64,000 nt of DNA from Halobacillus andaensis (GTDB lineage Bacteria > Bacillota > Bacilli > Bacillales > Halobacillaceae), in assembly GCF_014636475.1 (NCBI RefSeq), contig NZ_BMEL01000003.1, positions 248,001 to 312,000 on the forward strand. The letters run 5' to 3'. The translations under genes were made by a program, and so were the position numbers. The first letter of the stretch is position 1. The number at the start of each line of letters is the position of its first letter. The notes under the pieces were generated by a model that was not told the origin of the DNA, made no database searches, and saw only the letters and a program-made list of their open reading frames with translations. Positions 8,675 to 16,543 of the stretch are shown here, in pieces.

Positions 8675-8710
8675 AAAAGACAAAAAAGAAGAGAAGCATT
8701 CGCTTCCCTT
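8675..8710 (-). terminator. rho-independent terminator of the proline operon
   Basis: On the minus strand AAGGGAAGC, a GAAT loop and GCTTCTCTT form a 9-bp stem with one mismatch. It is followed by CTTTTTTG and a second T-run. It lies 16 bp after the proA stop. Confidence 0.75.
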
Positions 8711-8725
8711 CCACTTTCAGAATAA

Positions 8726-9988
8726 TTATCGAGTTTGACCGTTGCCCTTCATTAAGAACTTAACGGTAGTTAACGCTGGCAGCCCCATTGGTCCACGCGC
8801 GTGCAGCTTCTGAGTTGAAATTCCGATCTCTGCACCGAAACCTAGTGCTCCGCCATCTGTGAAGCGTGTAGATGCGTTATGATAGATAGCCGCTGCGTCA
8901 ACAAGGCTTAAGAATAGATGAGCCGTGTCATCATTTTCGGTCACAATCGCTTCTGAATGCTTCGTGCCATACGTTTCGATGTGGCCGATCGCTTCGTTGA
9001 CATCACTTACTGTTTTAACAGCGATATCTGTGCTCAAGTATTCGTTCGTCCAGTCTTCATGACCTGCAGGAACGGCTCCTGGAATAACGCTTACTGCTTT
9101 TTCATCGCCATGAACGTTAATTCCATTCTGCTGTAGTGCATCTATTAAAGCTGCACTATGCTTCTCAAGCCAGTCTTCATGAACGATTAAGGTTTCTGCT
9201 GCGTTACATACAGCTGGACGGTCTGTTTTTGCGTTCACCAGAATATCGATTGCTTTTTGAACATTGGCTTCTTTATCGACATAGATGTGGCAGTTTCCAA
9301 CTCCTGTTTCAAGTACAGGTACGGTAGCGTTCTCTACTACAGCTTGGATTAACTTGCCTCCGCCACGCGGGATAAGCACGTCGATGTGTTCTTTCATTGT
9401 AAACAGTTCATTCGTGGCTGCACGGTCTGTACTAGCAATAAACTGCACAGCTTCTTTTGGTATCTTTGTTTCAGCGAGTCCTTTGTGGATTACATCTACA
9501 ATGGCACCGTTCGAGTTAATGGCAGATGATCCACCTTTAAGCACGATCGCATTCCCAGATTTCAATGCAAGTCCTGTTGCATCGACTGTCACATTCGGAC
9601 GAGCTTCATAAATCATACCGATTACCCCGAGAGGTACAGTTACTTTTTCAACTTGAAGGCCATTGTCTAACGTCCAATCTGAAAGAATGTTACCCGTTGG
9701 ATCTTCAAGCTTTGCTACTTCACGCAACCCGTTAGCAAAATCTGCAACACGCTCTTTGGATAAAGATAGTCGATCCATAAAAGCTTCAGAAAATCCTTTT
9801 TCTTTCCCGTTTGCCAGATCTTTCTCGTTTGCCTCTAAAATGGTTTCGTATTCTCTCTCTAGAACATCTGCTAGGTGGTTCAGCGCTTCATTTTTCTCGC
9901 TTTCTGAAAGTACCAATAGTGATTTCGAAGCTTTTTTTGCTTCAATTGCTTGTTCCTCAACGTTCACATTACCTTTTATTAGTGTCAT
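8726..9988 (-). CDS. proA: glutamate-5-semialdehyde dehydrogenase (gamma-glutamyl phosphate reductase)
   Basis: A 420-aa enzyme that reduces gamma-glutamyl phosphate to glutamate-5-semialdehyde with NADPH, the second step of proline synthesis. It shows VPLGVIGMIYEARPNVTVDA, NAIVLKGGSSAINSN, and the catalytic Cys in RPAVCNAAETLIVHE. The ATG at 9988 is chosen because AAGGAGGT lies 6-13 bases before it and its N-terminus fits the family; an in-frame codon at 10045 has no ribosome site. It is the last gene of the proC-proB-proA operon but stands 211 bp from proB, a gap that holds repeat sequence. Confidence 0.95.
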   Translation of the reverse strand: MTLIKGNVNVEEQAIEAKKASKSLLVLSESEKNEALNHLADVLEREYETILEANEKDLANGKEKGFSEAFMDRLSLSKERVADFANGLREVAKLEDPTGNILSDWTLDNGLQVEKVTVPLGVIGMIYEARPNVTVDATGLALKSGNAIVLKGGSSAINSNGAIVDVIHKGLAETKIPKEAVQFIASTDRAATNELFTMKEHIDVLIPRGGGKLIQAVVENATVPVLETGVGNCHIYVDKEANVQKAIDILVNAKTDRPAVCNAAETLIVHEDWLEKHSAALIDALQQNGINVHGDEKAVSVIPGAVPAGHEDWTNEYLSTDIAVKTVSDVNEAIGHIETYGTKHSEAIVTENDDTAHLFLSLVDAAAIYHNASTRFTDGGALGFGAEIGISTQKLHARGPMGLPALTTVKFLMKGNGQTR

Positions 9989-10039
9989 CCAAGACCTCCT
10001 TGAAAATTTGGACCCACATGGAGTAGGATCAATCAATGT

Positions 10040-10112
10040 TGGCACACTCGAACTACTTCGTTGGTTTTACATCGCAGAAAAAGACTTTGTCTTTTTTGAG
10101 GACGTGCCGTTT
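10040..10112 (+). repeat. interspersed repeat fragment between proB and proA
   Basis: The stretch around TTTACATCGCAGAAAAAGA and TCTTTTTTGAGGACGTGCCG (10065-10110) recurs in inverted orientation at 41413-41460. The two copies differ by only a few bases over about 46 bp. The conceptual translation contains YIAEKD and VFFEDVP in both copies. There is no complete gene here; it appears to be a piece of a repeat family inserted into an operon gap. Confidence 0.65.
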
Positions 10113-10146
10113 TTAGCCGTAATCCAGTTCAATACTTGAGTATATC

Positions 10147-10180
10147 CACCTTCGTGAAGAGAAATCCCTTCACAAAGGTG
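10147..10180. other. hairpin just downstream of proB
   Basis: CACCTTCGTGAAG (10147-10159) pairs with CTTCACAAAGGTG (10168-10180) with one mismatch. It falls 20 bp after the proB stop in the transcribed direction but lacks a T-run on that strand. It is more likely an mRNA-stability or attenuation structure than a full terminator. Confidence 0.45.
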
Positions 10181-10199
10181 TTTTGCTTATGAGCTTTCC

Positions 10200-11333
10200 T
10201 TACACGCCTACTGGCAATTTAACTTCTAAGTGACAAACTAAATCTTTACTTTCAATAGCGGCCATTTCATACGAAGCTAGTTCCTCTTCCGTAAGCCCGA
10301 TCATTTGCTCAAGCTGTTTAGAGGAATAGTTAACAACGCCTAGACCCACTTCTTCACCTGTAAGATCATAGATACGCACAACTGCGCCTTTCTTAAAACG
10401 ACCATTCACGTGGTGAACGTTTACCGGCAATAGATTTTCTCTTTGATCTACGATCGTTTCTCTAGCCGCATGATCAATAGTTACTTCCCCTTCAGGACCG
10501 GAGTTAAACGCGATCCACTGTTTCTTCTGGTTTAAGTTTTCACCTTCAGGGGTAGGTTCAAAGTACGTTCCTACTGCATTACGATAAACAGCATCGTAAA
10601 CAATACTTTCGGTACTTGCTTTCCCTAGGAATGAAGTGATTCCTGAAGCCATCGCAATTTTGAATGCGTCAATCTTAGACTTCATGCCTCCTGTTCCTAC
10701 GTCGCTGCCTGGATCTCCAGCGGCAGCTTCAATTTTTGGAGTAATTTCGTGGACTGTATCAAGAAGTTTAGCATTGCTGTCTTTTCGAGGGTCTGCATCG
10801 TACAGTCCATCTATATCTGAAAGGATGATAAGTTCATCCGCATCAACTAAGCCCGCCACTTTGGCAGATAACGTATCATTATCTCCAAACTTCAAGCGGT
10901 CAATTGTAATCGTATCGTTCTCGTTAACAATAGGGATAATGCCGCGATCTAGCAGCACATTAATTGTATTTCGCGCATTGTTGTAACGATCTTCATCTGA
11001 AAAGTCACTGCGCGTAATTAAAATTTGAGATCCCATATAACCATGAGATAAGAATAAATCAGAATATGATTCCATGAGTAACCCTTGGCCAACGGACGCT
11101 GCGGCTTGTTTTTCTGGTAAGGAATCTGGACGAGTGAGGCAGCCTAGTTTACGGTAACCTGCTGCAACTGCACCAGATGATACAAGCAATACCTCGTGCC
11201 CATCATCTTTAATTCGTACAACTTCATCTACTAATTTTTCAAGCTTCCGGCGGCTAATCTCTCCGTGAAGACTTGTTAATGAACTACTGCCAATTTTAAT
11301 AACTACACGTTTCTTGTTCGTGCCGTTAACCAA
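10200..11333 (-). CDS. proB: glutamate 5-kinase with PUA domain
   Basis: A 377-aa enzyme that phosphorylates glutamate, the committed step of proline synthesis. The amino-acid kinase domain has VVIKIGSSSLTS, VLLVSSGAVAAGY and FGDNDTLSAKVAGL; the C-terminal 80 residues form a PUA domain. TTG at 11333 is preferred over ATG 11390, because AGGAG sits 7 bases upstream and the N-terminus then fits the family length. Its Halobacillus halophilus equivalent is called proJ in the salt-induced proHJA operon. The ATG at 11390 would directly abut the proC stop. Confidence 0.93.
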   Translation of the reverse strand: MVNGTNKKRVVIKIGSSSLTSLHGEISRRKLEKLVDEVVRIKDDGHEVLLVSSGAVAAGYRKLGCLTRPDSLPEKQAAASVGQGLLMESYSDLFLSHGYMGSQILITRSDFSDEDRYNNARNTINVLLDRGIIPIVNENDTITIDRLKFGDNDTLSAKVAGLVDADELIILSDIDGLYDADPRKDSNAKLLDTVHEITPKIEAAAGDPGSDVGTGGMKSKIDAFKIAMASGITSFLGKASTESIVYDAVYRNAVGTYFEPTPEGENLNQKKQWIAFNSGPEGEVTIDHAARETIVDQRENLLPVNVHHVNGRFKKGAVVRIYDLTGEEVGLGVVNYSSKQLEQMIGLTEEELASYEMAAIESKDLVCHLEVKLPVGV

Positions 11334-11390
11334 TTTATCACTCCTATTTGTACTGTTTTGTCTATGAGTTCGTTTCATTGTTTTATCCAT

Positions 11391-12233
11391 TTATTTAGAT
11401 CCGACGAGCATTCCTTCTAGTTCTTTGCTCATTTCTTTAGAACGGCTTGCTGCTCCTTTGATTGCTTCAGAGATCGCTTCTCCTCCACCTGCTTGATGAA
11501 GAGCATCAAGTCCAGCTGCTGTTGTACCATTTGGAGATGTTACATTTTCTCGAAGTTCAGATGGACTTTCATCACGCTCAAGCATCATTTTTGCGGCACC
11601 TAGTAGTGTTTGAGCTCCAATTTCACGTAATGTTTCGCGATCCATTCCTTCTGCATTTCCTGTTTCCTCGATGTGCTCCATTAAATAGTAGAAATAAGCT
11701 GGTCCGCTTCCCGCAATCCCTGTGAAGACGTCCATTTTATCTTCTTCAATGACGAAAACTTCCCCAATGGATTGCAGCAATTCTTTAGCAACCATTACGT
11801 TATCCATAGCTGCGTATTGACCAGGGCAAATCGCTGTTGCTGATTCCCTAAGCATGCTTGATGTGTTTGGCATCACGCGAATAACTTGCTGTCCGTCATT
11901 TAAGCGTTCCTCCATATAAGAAGTAGAAATACCAGCTAATACGGAAACAAGCACTTGGTTCGGGTCAATACGGTATTTTAAATCTTCAAGAACTGCATCT
12001 ATATCTTTAGGCTTCATTGCCAAAATGAATTGATCAACTTCACCATAATTTAAATCATCTTTTAAAACAGTGCGTACACCATATTTACTTTGAATTTCAT
12101 TTAAACGATTTTGATTGCTTCTATTCGTCACGATAATTTGATGAGCAGGAATGTTTCCAGACTCAACCATTCCAGAAATCATAGCTTCTGCCATAGATCC
12201 TGCACCTAGAAAAGCAATTGTTTGTTTAATCAT
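11391..12233 (-). CDS. proC: pyrroline-5-carboxylate reductase
   Basis: A 280-aa enzyme catalysing the last step of proline synthesis, NAD(P)H-dependent reduction of pyrroline-5-carboxylate. It has the Rossmann motif FLGAGSMAEAM at the N-terminus, RVMPNTSSMLRESATAI, and GSGPAYFYYLMEHIEETG. It is the first gene of a proC-proB-proA operon. That gene order matches proHJA, the salinity-induced proline operon described in Halobacillus halophilus. No T-box lies upstream, unlike anabolic pro genes of B. subtilis, which favours an osmoadaptive role (inferred). Confidence 0.93.
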   Translation of the reverse strand: MIKQTIAFLGAGSMAEAMISGMVESGNIPAHQIIVTNRSNQNRLNEIQSKYGVRTVLKDDLNYGEVDQFILAMKPKDIDAVLEDLKYRIDPNQVLVSVLAGISTSYMEERLNDGQQVIRVMPNTSSMLRESATAICPGQYAAMDNVMVAKELLQSIGEVFVIEEDKMDVFTGIAGSGPAYFYYLMEHIEETGNAEGMDRETLREIGAQTLLGAAKMMLERDESPSELRENVTSPNGTTAAGLDALHQAGGGEAISEAIKGAASRSKEMSKELEGMLVGSK

Positions 12234-12290
12234 TTGGGTTACATCTCTCCCGTTCGCGTTTTTTGTTCGCTCTAATCAATGACGTTTTTT

Positions 12291-12318
12291 ATCATAACAC
12301 TAGTAAAAACTAGTTCAA
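12291..12318 (-). promoter_or_regulatory. promoter of the proline operon with dyad in the spacer
   Basis: On the minus strand TTGAAC (12313-12318) and TATGAT (12291-12296) are separated by 16 bp. The spacer contains ACTAGT-N4-ACTAGT (12299-12314), an unusual dyad between the two boxes. The remainder of the gap, 12319-12513, shows no gene or clear structure. Confidence 0.6.
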
Positions 12319-12513
12319 GGGTTATTTGGCAAGTCATGTCTATATCGTCCAATTAGTGAGCGTAAACGGTTTCATGGAGAGATATTTCCATTTCATCGCT
12401 TCTCATCGCAAATAATTACGACTCACGCGCTTATATGGAGATTGTTTTTCTGGAAAATCCAAGTAGGTAGGGAGTGAATCTTCTAAACCTTCGTTCATAG
12501 TAGGCTTTTAGAC

Positions 12514-12545
12514 TAAAAAAAAGACCCTCTCAATGGAGAGCGCCT
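12514..12545 (-). terminator. terminator of the thioredoxin-like gene
   Basis: On the minus strand CTCTC, loop CATT and GAGAG are followed by GGTC and eight T residues. It begins at the stop codon of the gene. The stem is short, so its strength is uncertain. Confidence 0.6.
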
Positions 12546-12869
12546 CTATCGGATAAGTTGATTATATTTAACGAGCTTTTCATGTAATTCTCCTAAGGGG
12601 ACAAAACGTGCCATTCGTTCAAGTTCTTTTCCTTCAGAAAGTAAAATGACGACAGGCACAGTAAAAACTGTATACTCCCCTGCGATTTCTTTGACCTCCG
12701 CTGCATCTACATGAATCGGCCGGATCCTCGAAAAATCTGTCAATAAATCCTCTACTTGCGGCAGTAGGGAATGACAAACCGTACAACCCGGTTGTGAAAT
12801 GTACACAAGGGATAACATTTCCTGATTTACATGTTCGCGAACTTCTTCTATTGAATGAGCTTGCTTCAT
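12546..12869 (-). CDS. thioredoxin-like protein (CTVC active site)
   Basis: A 107-aa single-domain thioredoxin fold with a CTVC redox pair (PGCTVCHSL, near residues 28-36) and the cis-proline segment FTVPVVILL. It would exchange thiols and disulfides in the cytoplasm; there is no signal peptide. ATG 12869 is preferred because GAGAGGTGA sits 5 bases upstream, whereas GTG 12878 overlaps that ribosome site. It is divergent from the methyltransferase gene and monocistronic, with its own terminator. Confidence 0.82.
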   Translation of the reverse strand: MKQAHSIEEVREHVNQEMLSLVYISQPGCTVCHSLLPQVEDLLTDFSRIRPIHVDAAEVKEIAGEYTVFTVPVVILLSEGKELERMARFVPLGELHEKLVKYNQLIR

Positions 12870-12952
12870 GACATTCACCTCTCTTCTATTATACCAGCTA
12901 TCTCTTCCGTGATAATCCTACATGATTTATACTAAACAAAAGAGGTGACCCG

Positions 12953-13480
12953 ATGTCCATCATAAGCATTTTTTTAATACTTTTTATGATCACAATAACT
13001 TTACTTATTTTAATTGATTCTGCCAAAAACGGAATTACACCTACCCCCACCACTTCTAAAGAAAAAGCTGCAGCTCTTAAAATTTCTGAGTCTTTGCACC
13101 CATCGAGTATAGCAGACTTAGGAGCGGGATTCGGTACGATGGCTTTTCCGCTAGCTAAACAATTCCCCGATGCAAAAGTTGTAGCCTATGAAACGGCTAC
13201 CATCCCATGGATCTTTTTACTTATTAGACGTATCTTCCAACCGCGTACAAACCTGAGCATACGCCGAAAAAATTTTATGAAAGAAGACTTATCAAGTTAT
13301 GATCTCTTATATACGTATTTGTATCCTAAAGCAATGGATCAACTACAAGATAAAATCAGCCACCAGCGCACAACAATGATCTCCAATTGTTTTGCTATGC
13401 CTGACTGGAAGCCATCTTTAATTTGGCCAGTGGAATCAAAAGTAAATTACAGCTCCATTTATTTATATAGAAGAAACTAG
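12953..13480 (+). CDS. membrane-anchored class I SAM-dependent methyltransferase-like protein
   Basis: A 175-aa protein. An N-terminal hydrophobic helix (residues 2-22, ending in ILIDSAKNG) precedes a Rossmann methyltransferase core with ADLGAGFGTMAFPLA, motif I for S-adenosylmethionine, and VVAYETA as the acidic motif II. The later core is short (DLLYTYLYP, MISNCF). AGAGGTGA precedes the ATG. It would be a small methyltransferase on the inner face of the membrane; the substrate is unknown. It is not in an operon. Confidence 0.7.
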   Translation: MSIISIFLILFMITITLLILIDSAKNGITPTPTTSKEKAAALKISESLHPSSIADLGAGFGTMAFPLAKQFPDAKVVAYETATIPWIFLLIRRIFQPRTNLSIRRKNFMKEDLSSYDLLYTYLYPKAMDQLQDKISHQRTTMISNCFAMPDWKPSLIWPVESKVNYSSIYLYRRN

Positions 13481-13531
13481 TGGAATGTGTAAGTCATCCA
13501 CTCAAGTTTTCTTTTGGGAGATTACTGTAAA

Positions 13532-13848
13532 TCACTCGCCGGGGGCTGCTGATGTCTTTTCAATGATAGAAATAGACAGCCCCGTAAATAACTTTTCCAA
13601 AGCATTGATCTTCACTTATGAATTTTCAATGACAATTAACGTAAGAACTAATATACTTCCTACACCAAATGTCACCCATATGTTCTTCCCTGACACTGGC
13701 TGAATAAGTAGTGAACCGATCGCAATCATAATCACCGTTTGCGCCAAAGTCATCTGAGAAACCGACTTCCTGCCTGCTATTCTTAAAATAAACGTACGTA
13801 CCTGCTAAAATAATTTAAAATGGCCTTCCATATCCAATCCCAGTCCAT
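13532..13848 (-). pseudogene. degraded DUF421 (YetF-like) membrane protein gene
   Basis: The minus strand keeps a perfect ribosome site (GGAGGG, 6-base spacing) and a start reading MDWDWIWKAILN. The frame then shifts. The next frame continues as LRIAGRKSVSQMTLAQTVIM and IAIGSLLIQPVSGKNIWVTF, a strong DUF421 N-terminal signature. That frame is broken by a TAA at 13618-13616, after which VKINALEKLFTGLSISIIEK follows in the same frame up to a TGA at 13534. The rest of the usual 200-plus residue protein is missing. At least one frameshift, one internal stop and a truncation are seen. Confidence 0.75.
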
Positions 13849-13907
13849 TGGCAGCCCTCCACTGCCATTATTCTAACTCGATACTTCTTTTATATTCAGA
13901 ATACATG

Positions 13908-13936
13908 TTGCAATCCCTTTCCCACTCCGCTATAAT
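13908..13936 (+). promoter_or_regulatory. sigma-A promoter of the argS leader
   Basis: TTGCAA (13908-13913), a 17-bp spacer and TATAAT (13931-13936). It lies just before the first helix of the T-box leader, so transcription should start near 13943. Confidence 0.8.
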
Positions 13937-13942
13937 TTTTTC

Positions 13943-14188
13943 AATACCTAAATTCAGTGATAAAGAGAGTAACTTATGATTTCCTCTGCAGCGATTCAGG
14001 GACGGTGGGAGCCTGGAAGACGAACATAAGTGAACCGGACTTTTAAGGAGCCTGTCTGAACGAACAGCAGTAGGACATGGCCGGGGATGACCCCCGTTAT
14101 CAACTTCGAGTGGCTAAGATTGTAGCTATAAGAGTGGTACCGCGAGCAAACACCTCGTCTCTTCTTGAGATGGGGTGTTTTTTTATAT
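13943..14188 (+). ncRNA. T-box leader controlling argS (arginine specifier CGG)
   Basis: A tRNA-sensing leader. Stem I has the AGAGAGTAACTTAT strand pairing with ATAAGTGAAC. The specifier loop reads GAAC-CGG-AC with CGG, an arginine codon, at 14036-14038. The conserved distal segment GGTGGGAGCC follows the expected pattern. The T-box core AGAGTGGTACCGCG sits at 14131-14144. A terminator (14149-14184) then precedes argS. Uncharged tRNA-Arg should stabilise the antiterminator and switch argS on. Confidence 0.93.
14149..14184 (+). terminator. T-box terminator in front of argS
   Basis: AACACCTCGTCTC and GAGATGGGGTGTT pair around TTCTT and are followed by seven T residues. It is mutually exclusive with the antiterminator containing the T-box core. 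Confidence 0.9.
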
Positions 14189-14206
14189 TTTGAGGAGGAA
14201 TGAGCC

Positions 14207-15889
14207 ATGGAAAAACACGTACTTGCCTTGCAGCTGTCCCATATTCTCGGAGAAAAACTCACACGAGATTGGATCTATGAAAACATTGAAGTCCCGAAGA
14301 AGGAAAAAATGGGCGACTTGGCGTTCCCTTGTTTCAAGCTCGCACCAGCCTTTCGTAAATCGCCTCAAGAATTAGCGAGAGAACTTGCCCCACAATTGAA
14401 ACACGATTTATTTGAGTGCGTTCAACCTGTCAGTGGATACATCAACATTTTTCTCAACCAGGAATTTACGACTGAACATACACTAAAGCAGATTCTTACT
14501 GAACGAGCGAGCTATGGAAAGCATAGCTTTGGTGAAGGGAAAACGGTTGTTATCGATTTGTCTGCTCCAAACATTGCTAAGCCTTTTTCAATGGGGCACC
14601 TTCGCTCCACCGTTATTGGTAACGCACTTGCTAATCTAGCAGAACATTGCGGGTATGAAACGGTAAAAATTAATTATATTGGAGATTATGGCACACAATT
14701 TGGCAAACTGCTGGCAGCCTACAAAATGTGGGGAAACGAAGAACGTGTAAAATCCAATCCAATCGCCGAGCTTACTAAGATCTATGTAAGATTTCACGAA
14801 GAAGCAAAAGAGGACCCAGAGTTAATTGAAGAAGGGCGTGGCTGGTTTAAGAAATTAGAACAGGGGGACGAAGAAGCTCTTACATTGTGGAAATGGTTTA
14901 AAGATGCATCACTTGAGGAATTCGATAAAATTTATCAGATGCTCGGTGTTGAATTCGATCTTACACGTGGTGAAGCATACTATAACGATAAAATGGTGGC
15001 CACCGTTGACTTACTTAAAGAACACCAATTATTAGCGGAGTCCAAGGGGGCCCAGGTGGTCCGTTTAGATGAGGAAGGGCTCCCCCCTTGTTTAATTAAG
15101 AAAAGTGATGGCACTAGCATTTATGCTACTCGTGATTTAACAGCTGCAATCGATCGTTATCAAAGCTATTCTTTTGATGAAGCTCTTTATGTAGTAGGTC
15201 ATGAACAATCGCTGCATTTTCAGCAGATCAAGCACGTACTTGGCAAGCTCCACTTCCCATGGGCTCGAGATGTAAAGCACATCTCATTTGGAATGATGCT
15301 GCAAAACGGATCAAAAATGTCAACGAGAAGAGGCAAAACAATTTTATTGAAAAATGTACTAAAAGAAGCTATCCAACAGGCCAAAATCAATATTGAAGAG
15401 AAGAATCCCGGGTTAGAAAATAAAGAAGAGGCAGCACGTCAGGTCGGGGTAGGGTCTGTTATATTTCACGATTTAAAACATGATCGCCGTAATGATGTCG
15501 AATTCTCACTTAGTGACATGCTTACCTTTGAAGGGAATACGGCTCCTTATTTACAGTATGCCTTCGTTCGTGCCCATTCGATTTTACAAAAGGGAGCGTT
15601 TGATCCTCATCAAGCTGAGACTCACCTTAATGATGAAAAAGCTTGGCCGTTAATAAAACAGCTGCGAGCATTTCCACAAATTGTGGAAGTGGCTTACAAG
15701 GAGTACGATCCAAGTAAGGTGGCGAAATACTTACTCGAACTCGCTCGCTTATTCAATCAATACTATACTCACACGAAGATTCTTCAAGGCGAACAGCTGC
15801 AAAAGAAATTAACGCTTGTATACGGCTTCTCTATCGTTATAAAAGAAGGACTTCATTTGCTTGGCATTGAGGCCCCCGAAAAAATGTAG
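14207..15889 (+). CDS. argS: arginyl-tRNA synthetase
   Basis: A 560-aa class I aminoacyl-tRNA synthetase that charges tRNA-Arg. The N-terminal additional domain is followed by the HIGH-like SMGHLR (residues 128-133) in SAPNIAKPFSMGHLRSTVIG, the KMSK-like KMSTRRG near residue 367, and the anticodon-binding helical C-terminus. GAGGAGG precedes the ATG. The T-box upstream with an arginine codon independently supports the assignment. The uridine-kinase-like gene follows after 10 bp and is probably co-transcribed. Confidence 0.96.
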   Translation: MEKHVLALQLSHILGEKLTRDWIYENIEVPKKEKMGDLAFPCFKLAPAFRKSPQELARELAPQLKHDLFECVQPVSGYINIFLNQEFTTEHTLKQILTERASYGKHSFGEGKTVVIDLSAPNIAKPFSMGHLRSTVIGNALANLAEHCGYETVKINYIGDYGTQFGKLLAAYKMWGNEERVKSNPIAELTKIYVRFHEEAKEDPELIEEGRGWFKKLEQGDEEALTLWKWFKDASLEEFDKIYQMLGVEFDLTRGEAYYNDKMVATVDLLKEHQLLAESKGAQVVRLDEEGLPPCLIKKSDGTSIYATRDLTAAIDRYQSYSFDEALYVVGHEQSLHFQQIKHVLGKLHFPWARDVKHISFGMMLQNGSKMSTRRGKTILLKNVLKEAIQQAKINIEEKNPGLENKEEAARQVGVGSVIFHDLKHDRRNDVEFSLSDMLTFEGNTAPYLQYAFVRAHSILQKGAFDPHQAETHLNDEKAWPLIKQLRAFPQIVEVAYKEYDPSKVAKYLLELARLFNQYYTHTKILQGEQLQKKLTLVYGFSIVIKEGLHLLGIEAPEKM

Positions 15890-15899
15890 GAGGATTGAT

Positions 15900-16436
15900 A
15901 TGAACGAACTCCCTCACTTTAATCAGACACTAACTCTAATCGGTATTGACGGATGCGGTGGCTCAGGCAAAAGTACACTTGCTGAAGAGCTCTCTAACGA
16001 CCATTCACACTCCACGATTATTCACATGGATGATTTTTATTTACCCTCCGCACAGAGAAATCGCTCCGCTCTTGTTGGAAGCGATTTTGACTGGGAGCGT
16101 GTATTAAAGCAAGTTATCATTCCGATTAAGCAAGGGAAAGGCGCTCACTATCAGCGGTATGACTGGGACCTTGACCAATTAGCTGAGTGGCACACATTTC
16201 ATCCAGAAGGGATCGTTATTATTGAAGGCTGCTATAGTACTCGTGATGAATTAAGAGAGTATTATGATTTTTCCATTTGGGTCGATTGTCCGAGAGAGCA
16301 GCGGCTAGCCCGTGGATTGGAACGGGACGGTGAAGCAGCCATCAATTTTTGGCAGCAGTGGATGGAGGAAGAAGATCGTTATATAAAAGAGCAGCTTCCT
16401 CAATTAAAAGTAGATCGAAGAGTGAAAGGTTATTAG
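15900..16436 (+). CDS. P-loop kinase, uridine-kinase-like
   Basis: A 178-aa NTPase with a Walker A motif GCGGSGKST (residues 18-26), the MDDFYLPSAQRN segment typical of uridine/pantothenate kinase-like enzymes, and VIIEGCYSTRDEL. The YRYDWDLDQLAEWH region should form the substrate pocket. ATG 15900 is chosen because TAGGAGGA precedes it; the first bases overlap only the argS stop region. It would phosphorylate a nucleoside or similar small molecule; the exact substrate is not visible. Likely in an operon with argS. Confidence 0.78.
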   Translation: MNELPHFNQTLTLIGIDGCGGSGKSTLAEELSNDHSHSTIIHMDDFYLPSAQRNRSALVGSDFDWERVLKQVIIPIKQGKGAHYQRYDWDLDQLAEWHTFHPEGIVIIEGCYSTRDELREYYDFSIWVDCPREQRLARGLERDGEAAINFWQQWMEEEDRYIKEQLPQLKVDRRVKGY

Positions 16437-16477
16437 TTTGCGTCCTACACCCTTCTTAAAAAAACTTGAGCAAAATC

Positions 16478-16525
16478 TTCATACCTACCTATCCTTTCCT
16501 ATATAATGATCTATTGTGAACACAA
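16478..16525 (+). promoter_or_regulatory. promoter and dyad in front of the DHA2 exporter
   Basis: A weak -35 TTCATA (16478-16483), an 18-bp spacer and TATAAT (16502-16507). Just downstream, TTGTGAACACAA (16514-16525) is a perfect 5-bp-arm dyad placed where a repressor would act. The regulator is not visible nearby. Confidence 0.45.
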
Positions 16526-16543
16526 AAAAAGGAGATTACATAT

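Larger units (their letters stand above)
8354..8725. other. gene-free stretch with tandem 21-bp units and a proA terminator
   Basis: No gene is supported here. A frame near 8436-8567 reads IKRNRTLSDLQGPASV and onward but has no start or ribosome site. At 8584-8660 about four imperfect units of about 21 bp repeat the words GTCGYTATY and GGGCGYTAT. The proA terminator sits at 8675-8710. Confidence 0.5.

Noticed and set aside
13996-14262. An 88-codon minus-strand frame through the argS leader.
   Set aside because: It covers the T-box structure; the RNA features explain the sequence fully.
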